Assembly (NCBI RefSeq): GCF_021134715.1
Contig: NC_060026.1
Span: 5,385,001-5,449,000, forward strand
DNA: 64,000 bases
Reading direction: 5' to 3'
DNA from: Daphnia pulex
Lineage: Eukaryota > Arthropoda > Branchiopoda > Diplostraca > Daphniidae
The translations under genes were made by a program, and so were the position numbers. Each line of letters starts with the position of its first letter. Positions within the stretch are counted from its first letter, which is position 1. Below, one piece after another: positions 42,254 through 55,100 of the stretch. The notes under the pieces are model-generated. The model was not told the DNA's origin and made no database searches. It was given only the letters and a program-made list of their open reading frames with translations.

Positions 42254-45200
42254 TTTTGGCGTGTGTTTTTGTAGTTTTGAGCCCTCGGTAGTTATATGGC
42301 GGTTGGTGGACACCACGACCAGTTCTTTGAACATAGCCTGTGGCAAAGCACGGGCATAGCCGTACCCTCCTCTGTCTAATTATGACATTATGGTCTTTCT
42401 TTTCTCTCGTATATACTCTCTCATTCCTTTGTACTGAACTCTGTTCGCCTTTATTTTTTCAGTATAATAGCTCGCCTCTAGTCCTCTGCTGGCCTCCATT
42501 TTCTTTTTTTTTTACCTACTCTCTCTCTTCCCCCCTCTCAAATTTCTTGAGACAGAGGAGGGGGGGGGGGGATAGTGCCGGGCAGGTAAAAAGGTAAAAC
42601 AGAACAAGGGTTCAATTAAGCCTCTGGCAAAATGAAGTATTTATCTGAAAAGAGAGAGATCAAGGAGACAAAGACTTGGCTCTATAGATGGGTATCAATT
42701 AATAGAAATACGATGAATAAATTCTGCCGCGAATGGCAAACTGCGCACATCAAATCTTTTTTTCTTTTACATCAATCTGCAACTCTGCAAGTGGATCAAT
42801 GCAGGTCTGCATTATGTGAGACGAGAAGCTGTGGCGTTTGTAAAAAAAAAAACAGGACTAACAAATAAAAACAAAGAATGCTTCCAGCAGTCAATATGGT
42901 AATCACGAATCTGCTTGTTCCCCCCGTATAGGCGTATCTCATCAGCTCGAATATAGTATTTCAGTCAGGCCAATTCATCTTATAGGCAACTTGAATTTTT
43001 CTCATAAGATCTGTTCATAACCCGTAAGATTAATTTAGAAAGTTCAATTAGTATAAGAAATAAATCTCGGTTAAAAAAGATCAATAGAGCGACTGCGCGT
43101 CACGCCAAGGTTTAAACTATTTTGTATTTTCGACTGACTAAAATTCGTAAGAACTTCATACAGTAAACGCGTCGCAGAAGGGCATTCGATCAATACCAGA
43201 ACGCATAGCATCTTTGTGGATGGAATCGCTTCATGGGCAGCAGCAGCAGCCAGGGAGCCAGCACAGATCGATTATCATTTCCAGCAAAGTATAAAGATGG
43301 ATATGATGGCGGTTGCCTATCGGACGGATAACCTGCTAGATGAATTTATTTCAAGTTAAGATTCTACGGGAAATAGAGAGAAATCGACATTCGACAGGTA
43401 GAAAATGAAGACATCACATCACATGGATTGCATTGCATTGATTGCTACTTAAAAAACCAACTATAAAGAATGACCCTATGTATCGATGTTTTCTCTAAGT
43501 ATCGATCATTTAAAGAATGGGAGGCAAATGGGGGGGAACTGCTGGAAGAAGACTGCTGGGCTAACAAACCTGCTGAGCGCGTCTCTGCTCTCGAGGGCAA
43601 AGGAGCGCATGCCGATCTCTTCATTCTTTCGTGGATATCCAGACAGTGGTGACGTGTGCAAGGCGATGAACGTCGAGGTGTTTTAACAGACGAGGTGTCA
43701 GAAAAATCCAATTCCTTCTCGAATAAAAGTCTCCTGCTTCTCTTGACTCAGTTACGGATTCATTTCTCGGTGAAAAACAAATACTTGGTTCATTTCTGAC
43801 TGATCTCTGCTCTCGACTTTTGTGAAAAGACAATAAGAAACTTGTCTCGAGTTCATCACAAACATTTCCGAGGGAAAATCTGAGGCGCAAAGGTGGTAAG
43901 TAACAACCTGCTGTTCAGTCTACATTAGTCAATGACGAAACAACAAAACAAGAATAAAAATGTGCCGCGTAGCTACTCAAATTCTTTCTGGCCTCGCATT
44001 CCGTCGTGATTTTTCGAATTGACGGTAATTGCTTTCGTATGAGATTTCCAACTCTTTAAATACTAAAGTACGAAAGCGACAACAAATCAACTTAAAATTG
44101 GATTTATAATTTTTTTTTTTTCAATTCATATCTTATACTGTTTTCTTTAAATCAACATTATCGCCAGTTCTTTTATTTTCAATTTGCACATCGAAATTTC
44201 ATTCATTTTCGCTTCGTATTTTGGGGTCCTAATATTTGAAAAAAGAAATAGCTAAATGGATGAAGGCTTCGCCGATTAGAGTGAATGCAAATTCGATTAT
44301 ATGAGCAGGGTTCACCTTCAATGAAAGGGTCGTTCGACATTGATGTCTTGATAAACCTTTGCAGCCATTTGGTTTCCAGCAGTTAAAAAAGAGTTGGGCT
44401 GCAGTTAACAAAAGCAGGTGGGATGGCGAGTATTAGAGGGAAAGTTTCACCGTGGGTGGTAGTTGCTGGTCTCGAGCATGCAGTCTGCTGCCGCCTTCTA
44501 CACTATCTCTCGATGATGTATGTATTCTGTCGATGAAGTTTTAAACCGAAAAGATAAAGACATTGCTCAGGTTAGACATTTCTTTTTTTCTTTTCTTTTC
44601 ATTTTTCATTTTTCATTGGGCAGCAGGTATTAAGAATTAGAGGGACTCGTAGGACAAGGCCGGGGGATTTCTTACAAGTGACAGAATGTTGACCATTCAT
44701 CAGCGAGTGATGTTTCTCTTTGATGTCAAAGAATTCTACCTGGGAGATATAAGAAATGAGGAAAAGGATGCCGCCGCCAACTCAAGGGGTTTGTCGTAGA
44801 TGATGGGCTTCACAAGGTTCACAAAGTTCCGTATTGTACATCTCAATTTGGTCCTGTTGTATGGGAGCGCTGAGCCTATGAATACCTCGCTTTACTTTAA
44901 GCATGTTAAAACGTCGGATTAAACGTCCGGCAAAAGGTTCTATAAACTCTGGCCGGATAACGGAAAATATGCTGCTGATCCGATCACAGCAGCAACGTAT
45001 GGTTCTTTATCTACCAATGCTCAATTAGACAAATTCTCTGTGTACTATAGCATAGACTTGGAAACCTTTGCTGAAAGTGTTGTCCAAATTAGATAGCTAT
45101 ATCAAAGGAAACGACCGCTTATTCCGGCATCTTTATTCTCAAACACATGGCGCTGCGCTGCGCTCTTCCTCGAAACGAAAAGTATTTCTTTTTTCCATGG

Positions 45201-47449
45201 TCCTTCCCTTATTTGATTTCTTCTCATCCGTAGAGTGGAGGAAATATCATTCTTTATAGTATATTGCATTTTTCGGTGTCATTTAATAAGCCTTCTTTAT
45301 GCTGATACCACCCTGAAATTTCCGTTACTTTAGACAGCAGCAGCCTCGCGTCGCGACTATATATACGCTTCAGTTATTATAATAAAATTCCCCGGAGCTA
45401 TGGTTGCTATAGCTTCCAATAAAGCCTTTCATATGCTTGAGCGAATAGCGAACGGGGTTTGGGAAAGTGACAGAACGATTTTCTATAAATCAATACTTTC
45501 AGCGCGTTTGTATAGCGAAACACAGTCGGTTACTGTCGGTTAGCGTATATAGGCACAGAAATGATACTGCCAGATTCCTTTGCTCCGCTTTACCTCATAT
45601 ATCCAGCGCGAGGCTCTGTCGACGATCGATAGCCGAGATGCGCCAACGTCCCTTGCAGAATGTTGTAGCCTGCAGGTCATGTCAAGGAGAGATGCATCCG
45701 AGTTTTGGGGCTCAATAAACAGAAAGGGGCTGCATCACGACGTCCTTCATTTCCATTAAAATTGGTCAAGACTCAAGACCAAGATTCGTGATCAACGACA
45801 ATTTCGTTCCGTGCGAGTCTCGATAAACCGTGGCCAGCAGAGTTGCCGACGAGCGTTGCATGCCCGGGAAAGGTTTACATTAAAGAGAAAAGAAAAGAAA
45901 GAACTACCAGGCAAGATGGCGCGGCAGGGTTGTTGGTTTGTTGTACAGCAATCGACCACCCAGGTGGAATTATGAAGCGCTTTGGGTTGGTCTACAGGAA
46001 CACGATAGGGCGGAAGTCCAACCGACTGTATACGTACGTATGTATATATTTGTTCTTGCCATTACAGCAGGAGAGATTCCTGAAAATATATATAAGACGT
46101 GGAACAGGAAAAGAGTTGACCACGGAGATGGTCATACAGAATACTAGGGGAAATGGTGAAAGCCACAAGACTCGATTCTCTGAGACTCAGTTTCCGAGTG
46201 TCATAAATATGTCAAATTCCGGTTGATTCACATCTTCATTTTCGTATAGGCATAATTACGGTAACTATAGTGTTCCGGCGATATCGGATACCAGTTCTAA
46301 TTAGCTACCAAGTAATACCCCACCGACCAAATAATAGCCTTAACTAAATAAAAATATAAAAACTAAAGGTGTAAATCTAGAGTGGGCTACAAACGGCGGC
46401 TCTCTGGTGGCTCTTCTCAACATAATAATTTACCATTTCCTACCTCGATGACCAACACCTTTCGTGCACATATTCAACTACTTTAAGATACAAAAAATTT
46501 CATTTGATTACACATCACGGGCGTTGCGAAAATAAAAGTAAAGACAAAATTGTCTCTTTAAAAGAGTCTAAGCTAGAACTTGAAGATCGTTTATTATTAC
46601 ACCAAAAACCACTAGGGCAGAGTGTCATGACCTCATCGTGAGCCGCATAACAATTTGAATTGAAATATGAATCCCCCTCCCTCGAGTACTAAAGTAAATG
46701 CAGCATGACGCTTTATCTCGGAATACGAAAAGGCGGTAATTTTGAAAAAAAAGAACACGATTCAAATTGATAACACCTATTTTTAGCGTTTCCAAAAAAT
46801 GCATGCTAGAGCAAAAAGGAAAAAGAAAAATGTATTTTTCGAGTTTTTTTTTTTTTACTTTTGGTTTTCCGAGCAGCAAACGGCGCGCATTTAAGTTCAA
46901 ATTATGTTATCCTCTTCCTTGTTTTATTGTTTCTCCGTCGAAGGTTCAAGGCAAAAGGCGATGGGCACACACACAAGGGTGCATGGCAGTTGCCTGGCTG
47001 TTCTCTTGACTGCTGCGCAGGTGTTTAAGCCATTAAAAAGAATACAAAAAACGAAACGAAACGAAACGAAAAAGAAAAAAAAAGCCACTAGCGACCCTCG
47101 TATTCACCGACGTCTGTACTACAGGTCATCATAAAAATGATGATCGCTTCGCGTGTCAGACCACTTCCTTTATACCTTCCCATTTTTTCCCTCCCCCCCC
47201 CCCTTTTGGCTTGTTCCATTTTTTTTAATCTACCCTGTAGGAAATCAAATGTTTTCATGTTTCTTTTCGATTTAAGTTGATAGGACTCTGTATATCCACA
47301 GGCGATTTATAGGATTTCAGAGATTAGTATATACTGGATAGCTCAAACTTATAGTCACATTCGGCTGGATTAGACTCGGATCACGATGTGTATTCGTTAG
47401 GTCATCACGTTTATATTCTTTTTCATTGTTTTAATTCCAGATTTCGCTG
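42254..47449. other. Long non-coding stretch, possible 5' UTR exon of the downstream gene
   Basis: No coding region recognised. Contains G and T homopolymer runs (42560, 44108, 46845) and a strong donor (GGTG|GTAAGT, about 43894) that could end a non-coding first exon of the membrane-protein gene at 47450, whose coding exon is preceded by a good acceptor (TTAATTCCAG). The link is inferred. An ACGAAACGAAACGAAACGA pentamer repeat lies at about 47049. Confidence 0.4.
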
Positions 47450-48825
47450 ATGGAAACGATGGATTCCTTGGGCTGCGATTGGCTCCTCAACGATCTGGGA
47501 CCTCCTCCCGATGCCATTCTGCGGATCCCTCCTCCTCCGCTTCCGCATTTCATTGATCGGAATTATCTTCACGAAATGGCTGTGGCTGCAGCCGGGATCT
47601 CTGATTTCGACAAGGGCAACAACGATACGGTGCCATGTCACTGGTGTCATTGGGCCAGAAGGCTTGACTTGGTCGGATCGATTAGCGTCACATCAGGCAC
47701 TGGTATGTTTATTTCAAGTGCCCTATTACACTAGCCTAAAAACAGCCGACATGGAAAATAAACATGAATTTTATTCAAACATCATTTTTCGCAAACAGAA
47801 ATGGCCCTTGAAGATACTTGGTTTTTTGTTATTCTGGCATCCTGTTTGATGCTCACGCTAGGAGCGTTGCTCTCTGGTTTGATCTACTTGAGATTAAATG
47901 GGTAAGATAACTTTTTTGTTTTTGTATGAAAATTTCAGAGCTGGATGATTTTCATGATAAACTTTCAACGTGAATTTACAGGAAAACGCTGAAAGGAGCC
48001 TGGGATTTCGGAAGCTTCCTGACGGAAAACGGCTCCATTTTGATAGGCAACAACGACACGGGCATCTCACCAACAATCGGCGGAGAAAGGCACCACAATG
48101 GCAGCGTAATGATGCCGGTAAGAACAGTTGCCAGTCATCAAAGCGAAGGCAGCATCATAAAAGCCGATTGCCAGGCCGTCTGCTCCTCTGGCGATATGGG
48201 CGAGCATTTCCTTGGTGGTGGTAATTGCAGCCGGGCGGGCTCGGCGGTGCCTGCTGCTGCTCAGCGACACGTCACAACACCTTCGTCCTTTCCACCTTTG
48301 ACGCGTGCTCTGTGGGCTGGAGTCAAAACTTGCGCCGAGGGCAATCATTACACTATAACACACGCCCAACCTTTCGACCAGAAGCAACAACGTTCATCAT
48401 CGCTCTCCCCGATGGTTATTCATGATCTGGAGCAGCCGGATGAAGACTCGGCTGGATACACAACCCTTCACCTTGGCGCCACGACATCCGCCCTCATCTC
48501 CAACGCCGAAAACCAAATGTATTACTGTTGCACAGATTTGATGATGATCCCCCAGCCGATGAATTCCGGCCCAGTGCACCACCAACCAGTCACATCGCTA
48601 GACGATTCCACCGATCAGACGTGCGAAGGCAATCAGAATCCGCCGCTCTATGTTAATATGTCTCCCTTGCATCCGCTATCCAGCCCAAAGATGAGTTACC
48701 CCCTCATCAACCCCATCTATCCATCGCCCTGTCGATCGCAGCCAACCGTTCCGCACGCCAACAATTCACCGACGGAAGAAACGATCGTCAGAAATTGCTC
48801 GACGAGACAACACTCGCAGGCGTGA
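47450..48825 (+). CDS. Single-pass membrane protein of unknown function
   Basis: Three exons, 47450-47702, 47799-47901 and 47982-48825, with closed phases, giving 399 aa. The N-terminal 84 residues have no signal peptide, but a P-rich stretch (LGPPPDAILRIPPPPLPHF) and a CHWCHW motif. Exon 2 encodes one membrane helix (WFFVILASCLMLTLGALLSGLIYL). The remaining 280 residues are a polar, S/P/H-rich region with no recognised domain, including several PxxY-like and SPxxP stretches near the end. Without a signal peptide the helix may act as a signal anchor (N-out or N-in unknown). The ATG at 47450 lies just after a splice acceptor, so upstream exons, coding or not, are likely; a second ATG is three codons later. 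I do not recognise the family. Confidence 0.7.
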
Positions 48826-51800
48826 AAGGGTTTCTACGTAAAAATAATATGTCCCCGTGTAATAACTCTTGCAGTCTTGCGTATTTTTGTGTGACTTGTG
48901 TGCCCTCATATCATCGTTTGGTTTTTGTACATATTTGTATTGCAGAGGAAACTTATATATACTGTTGGTATATACAGTATCTTTCAATAACGATAATTAA
49001 TTACGTGTATTATATAAAAATATTTATTGGTCGACACAGTCGAATCATATGTCTGTCGTGAAGCACGCATAAACATTTCCACTTGAACGGTAATTATACT
49101 GAAATGCACATTTTGAACCTGAGTAGACGACGACGACGTAGCTTATGTGTTCCTGTTTACTCATAGGATCGGCACGTACTGCATCATAGCCACGTGCTGT
49201 TACGTGTTCAAGAAAACTTTGATGTTTCCATGTTGTCTTGAACTTGATTTCTCCCATAATTGGATTGTATTTCGTTACAACTCTTTCGAGTATTATGAAA
49301 TGATCTATAATACGCTTCAAGTAGCAACCTGAAATTCGTGAATATATCAATCGGAAAGATATATTGAACTCCGTTATCTTATTTATATTCAATTGATTTG
49401 ACTAATACTAAGATTAATTTAAAATTGGGATTAGCAGTTCTCTTCTCGCGATTACGATTACGAGGTTGGGCTAAGTTGATTTCGGTCATTACTTGTTAGT
49501 GTTGAGTCTTTGTCTCCTTTATGGTCATAGTTTTTGTAAATTTCATGTTAACATTATCAATTTCACGTAGTTATGCAAGTCAGTGAAAGGAACTCGAGGC
49601 CATTAATCTGATGTAAGAGAAGAAAAAGTACGGTGCCCAGCGCCAGCAGATGGCAGCATAATCGTGCTCGGGGCCAGGATTTGTTGTTTTAGCCCGGCGA
49701 TCTGGCGATCTTTGCTTTTTATTGAACTGCGGATCCTTCGTGGGAAAATATTGCTCTAAGGAAACTGTTGAAACTTTTCTGTAAGATCTCTACTCTCTAT
49801 AATATACTTGAACTCATGCCGCCGCCGTCGGTCGTCTGTTGTATTACACATTACACATTTCATTTGTTGACTGATTACCTCATTTTGTCTATCAATGTCA
49901 TGCACGGTCATGCACCTATCTTGCATGGCTCATATTTTCAAGGTTTTGTTAAATTGCTTTTTCAACATCTGTGCAAGTACTGAAGTTGACAGGAGTTCTT
50001 AATTTATTGAAATATTGTTGACAGGATAGATGGTTACGCCAACACTGGCTTAGGAATGTCGCAGTGGAGTGTTCACCCGGCTGACCATGTGGCCGAATGG
50101 TCGATCGTGGGCGTTCGCCCGGGGTTCTGCAACCAACAAGATGAGGGAGGCCATCAAGACGTGCAGTGTTCTCATCGTCCAAAAAGTATTTCGTTCAGGA
50201 AGAATTATAGAGGACAGCACAGTCAGCACTGGACTCTTCCAATCCTCTTATTACGTCCGGTTCTATCACGAATACATCAGACCCGGGAGCCCTCTTGAAT
50301 TTGCCCAGACGTTGACGGTTATTGACGGGTTGAGGCTTAATGACGAGTTGCTAGACCGGGGACTCACCCTTAGAAGGAAAGATCCTAAGCTGGTGACGCT
50401 CCAGCCTTCGCCTAAACGTTGGCTGCCTAGAAGTGACTCTGCCGCCGGAATTCCGGAATTGGAGGGAGCGGAACCATACGGAACCATACCCATTGGGATG
50501 GACGCCGACTGTTTTTTTGTTTTTGTTTCTTTACTATTTTTCTGATTGCCTCGTCATTCGTTCAATCTGTGGTACCTAGGTTCTTGGCATACACCCGATT
50601 TTGATTTAATTGGCATTCCGCCCGATCTCGATTTCATCCTCCCGTTCTTCTCTAGTTGGCAGCAGTATTGCTTTCCCACATTCAAATGATCTCGTGTCAA
50701 GATTCCCAACCCCCCTTTCACAAACAGATGAACAGGTAGATCGAGGTAGATTCCAAGATAAATCAATTTCCGAGAAAACGGACAGGACTGGCAAGCCGAA
50801 AGGGACGGCACCGTAGCAGATCAAAAAGCGTCAAGAGGAGATAAGGTCTGAGGCTGACACAGAAGGAGGACATAATTAGACTATTAGATGTAACATTTTT
50901 GAATGGAATGTAAGCAACTTGTCTCGAATAAAAAGCGCTCAACTCTCAAGCGACGTTCAGCGTCAACTTTTAAAAAAGTCAGCTGGTAGCAAAATCAGGG
51001 AGGAGTATAGAGGAGAAACAAAGCAGTCCGTGAAACAAGTCAGCAATCCCGCGCCAGAGTTATAGATGTTTGGTAGAACCACTGCCTGTTAAATTTTCCT
51101 CTCGGAAATTTTTCCCAAAGTTGCAGCCAATATCGCGAATCGAAAGTGGGAAAATGGGCTTAAGCATCGATTTAGACCTTATTGTCAGCGCCAACAGCGG
51201 CCATCTACTGAAACTTTGTTCATTTTGGTACTGGAAAAAAACAATGTGTTTCACAACACACCCGCTGTGGCTCTGCAACTAAGGTCTGGCCAGAACACTT
51301 CCAGGGGGAAAAGGCAATGGAAGGCCTTTCCGTATAAGTGGTTAGACCATACATTCTATAGCTCTGCCCGCGCTGTAATCCATAGCTGTCCGGGGAGTGG
51401 AAGCCGCCCGCCAGTTGGCAGCACGATGAGGTAGAGAGTAGAGACTAGAGAGAAAGTGTTTAGCCGTTTCCCCATACTTGCGTGCTTGCGTACTGGAACA
51501 GCTGATTACCCCAGATGAATTATTTTTTAAAACCTCTTCTATCAATAAATAATCACAATAAATTTAAAATTTATTTATGTAAACCATACACTCTAACGGA
51601 GTCCCCGACTCACTTTGATAAAAAATCAATTCGATAAAAAAAACTGTCTACACGTCACAACGTTGCAGTAGCATTGGAAAAAGCCATGAAATCAATGAAA
51701 TTATGAAAATTGAAAAAAACAGTTGGAAATTTGGAATCCCGCAGTCCAACGTCGCGAAGCTTAAGTATACAGCTCCAACTTAATACCGACTGTTAGCATT

Positions 51801-52111
51801 TGCAGCATTTGTACACCAAGTTTGAAGTTTCAATAAGATTTGATCTCTAGTATTTACTTTTACATGCTTTTAAACTCTTACAATATCGCAAAGCAGAGAA
51901 AACATATTTCCAACCACTGTCGTGCAGAACTTTCCTAGCCCAACAGCATATGTCATTTGATTTCTGATTAGCTGTGGTCAAACGTAAGAATGTCAAAGTT
52001 AAGACTATCTGCAGAATCTTCGAGATTCTACCGCCAAATTAAAGCCAAGTAAAATCTTTCATTATTCAACAGTATACATCTTCATCTTTTTTATTGTGTG
52101 TCTATTTATAG
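48826..52111. other. Mostly non-coding stretch
   Basis: No confirmed gene. Contains a segment (about 49911-49998) similar to the 3' flank of the AT-hook gene (56442-56525) and an ORF of unknown nature at 50069-50545. AT-rich elsewhere. 5' exons of the AT-hook gene must lie here or further upstream but were not identified. Confidence 0.4.
50069..50545 (+). CDS. ORF of unknown function, possibly a mobile-element fragment
   Basis: 158 codons from a GTG, next ATG 7 codons in. GC-richer than its flanks, with a plausible amino-acid mix (YYVRFYHEYIRPGSPLEFAQ, LTVIDGLRLNDELLDRGLTL) up to about codon 140, then a F/V-rich end that is probably not coding. No intron signals or known motif. It could be a fragment of a transposon protein or chance. 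Confidence 0.25.
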   Translation: MFTRLTMWPNGRSWAFARGSATNKMREAIKTCSVLIVQKVFRSGRIIEDSTVSTGLFQSSYYVRFYHEYIRPGSPLEFAQTLTVIDGLRLNDELLDRGLTLRRKDPKLVTLQPSPKRWLPRSDSAAGIPELEGAEPYGTIPIGMDADCFFVFVSLLFF

Positions 52112-55100
52112 GAAATATTTGCATTCAGCTGTGAGTGCACATGACTCATCTGCCTCAGATCAAGAAAGCAATGTCTCTGGAGATAGTGAACCCAAAGATG
52201 ATTTCGATGGATTCAGTCCTCAAGTGCCTCGTACAAGTAAAATACAAACACATTCCTTTATTATTTTATAATGTTTAAATACAGATTTGGTCAAGATTGT
52301 TAATGCAAACTGTTCCTTAGATACCCAATCCAAAATACAGAGTATGTCAATCAGTGCCCAAGAAAATGCAGCAGAATTGAACAATCCAGGTATTAATCAT
52401 TGTGATCACACTAGTCTTTCTGTTTCAATGTAATAATTGTTTTGTTGAATTTTATTTTTAGAAGACGGGAAGCTCCAACCAAAACATTCTTTCACAAGAA
52501 AACCTGCTACTAGACGTAGTAAATTTAATCCACAATTGTTTTCAAGTTTTTTTTTATTGACAAATTTATGTTGTTATTAGCAGCAGCAGCTGAAAAGAAG
52601 AATCAAGAGCCCGCATCCTTGTCGAAAATAACTGACAAAAAAACGAAACCACCGGCTACAAAAAGAGGAAAGAAAGAAGCTGGAAATCCAACTGATAATG
52701 CAGCTGAACCAGCCGCGAAACGGCCTAGAGTTGCTTCTAAAAGGAAAGCTATCTTAACGGAAAAAGCAGCTACAGCCTCCACTGAAGATGCAGACGACGG
52801 TATTTTGAACAATTCACTGAAACCTTCCTAAACCATTATACAAATTTGAATTTTTAGACCCAACATTACATGAAAACAAGGGTCGTGGTCGTGGTCGTCC
52901 ACGGAAAGCTATCTTAACGAAAGAAGCAGCTACAGCCTCCACCGAAGATGCAGACGACGGTATTTTGAACAATTCACTGAAACCTTCTTAAACCATTATA
53001 CAAATTTGAATTTTTAGACCCAACATTACATGAAAAGAAGGGTCGTGGTCGTCCACGCGGTCGCCCAGAGAGAGATGTTTCAGCTGAATTTGTGCCTGAA
53101 ACAAGTTCAAGTTCCCCTTCAAAGTCCTTAGGCAAATATTTTTGAAATATTAAATTTCGTTTTGCATAATTATGTTTATTTTGTAATGATAGACGACCAG
53201 AGTAGAATGGAAGCGAAAACGCCTGAAGCTGTAAATGACGAAGCGCACGAAATGATCTTGAAAACCGCAAAAAAACCCAAAGGTTATCTATCTAAAACTA
53301 AATTTTCGCGAATAAAAGGTTTCATGTTAATTTGTATGTGTAGAAAGGATCTACCATTTCAAATTTTTCATCTGCCATAAAAAAGTCTAATTCACTGAAA
53401 CCTTCTAAACCTTTATACAAATTTGAATTGTTAGACTCAACATTACGTGAAAACAAGGGTCGTGGTCGTCCACGCGGTCGCCCAGAGAGAGATGTTTCAG
53501 CTGAATTTGTGCCTGAAACAAGTTCAAGTTCCCCTTCAAAGTCCTTAGGCAAATATTTTTGAAATATTAAATTTCGTTTTGCATAATTATGTTTATTTTG
53601 TAATGATAGACGACCAGAGTAGAATGGAAGCGAAAACGCCTGAAGCTGTAAATGACGAAGCGCACGAAATGATCTTGAAAACCGCAAAAAAACCCAAAGG
53701 TTATCTATCTAAAACTAAATTTTCGCGAATAAAAGGTTTCATGTTAATTTGTATGTGTAGAAAGGATCTACCATTTCAAATTTTTCATCTGCCATAAAAA
53801 AGTCTAATTCACTGAAACCTTCTAAACCTTTATACAAATTTGAATTGTTAGACTCAACATTACGTGAAAACAAGGGTCGTGGTCGTCCACGCGGTCGCCC
53901 AGAGAGAGATGTTTCAGCTGAATTTGTGCCTGAAACAAGTTCAAGTTCCCCTTCAAAGTCCTTAGGCAAATATTTTTGAAATATTAAATTTCGTTTTGCA
54001 TAATTATGTTTATTTTGTAATGATAGACGACCAGAGTAGAATGGAAGCGAAAACGCCTGAAGCTGTAAATGACGAAGCGCACGAAATGATCTTGAAAACC
54101 GCAAAAAAACCCAAAGGTTATCTATCTAAAACTAAATTTTCGCGAATAAAAGGTTTCATGTTAATTTGTATGTGTAGAAAGGATCTACCATTTCAAATTT
54201 TTCATCTGCCATAAAAAAGTCTAATTCACTGAAACCTTCTAAACCTTTATACAAATTTGAATTGTTAGACTCAACATTACGTGAAAACAAGGGTCGTGGT
54301 GGTCGTGGACGCGGTCTCCCAGAGAGAGATGTTTCACCTGAATGGGTACCTGGAACACGTTCAAGATCTCCTACAAAGTCCTTAGGCAAATATTTTTGAA
54401 ATTTGAAATTTCGTTTTGCATAATTATGTTTATTATGTAATTATAGACGAACATATCTGCATGTTTCCAAATTCGAACAGATTCTCGAAATTGAATTATT
54501 ATTCCTTTTTGTAGATATCAGTCAGAAACAGAATCTGCGTGGTAACAAGGTTTCTAGCATTGTGGATGAAGTAGAAACGGATATATCAGCAGGAGGATCG
54601 AAAAGTAAACCTCCAAAGTCTGCGGGCAAGTTAATTAAGAAATTGGCTTAATTAAAAAAGTCTAATTCACTGAAACTTTTTTAAATTTTTAGACCCAACA
54701 TTACGTGTTGACAACGAACAGGGTCGTGGTCGAGGTCGCGGTCGTGGTCGTCCAGAGAGAGATCTTTCAGCTGAATGTATACCTGGAACAAGTTCAAGTT
54801 CCCCTACAAAGTCCTTAGGCAAATATTTTTGAAATATGAAATTTCGTTTTGCATAATTATGTTTATTTTGTAATTATAGACGACCAGAGTAGAGTTCAAG
54901 TTAAAACACCTGAAGCGCATGCGATGGTCTTGAAAACCGCAGAAAAACCCAAAGGTTGTTTTAAACTAAATTTTCGCGAATGCACGGTTTCATGTTAATT
55001 TGTATTTGTAGAAAGGAACTACCATTTCTTGAGCAGCTCAGAGTCTGAAATAGAAGACGAAGAGGACGACGAAGATGATTTATTTCTTCTCAGTCGATAT

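Noticed and set aside
48040..48825. ORF start at 48040 for the membrane-protein gene
   Set aside because: This is an internal Met of exon 3; joining exons 1-3 in phase adds the membrane helix and N-terminus.
52974..54389. Repeated minus-strand ORFs of 77-121 aa with identical sequence
   Set aside because: Antisense shadows of the 417-bp array; identity reflects the DNA repeat, not protein selection.
53018..54468. CRISPR-like direct repeats
   Set aside because: Units are 417 bp exon-intron blocks without short repeats and unique spacers; the genome is eukaryotic.
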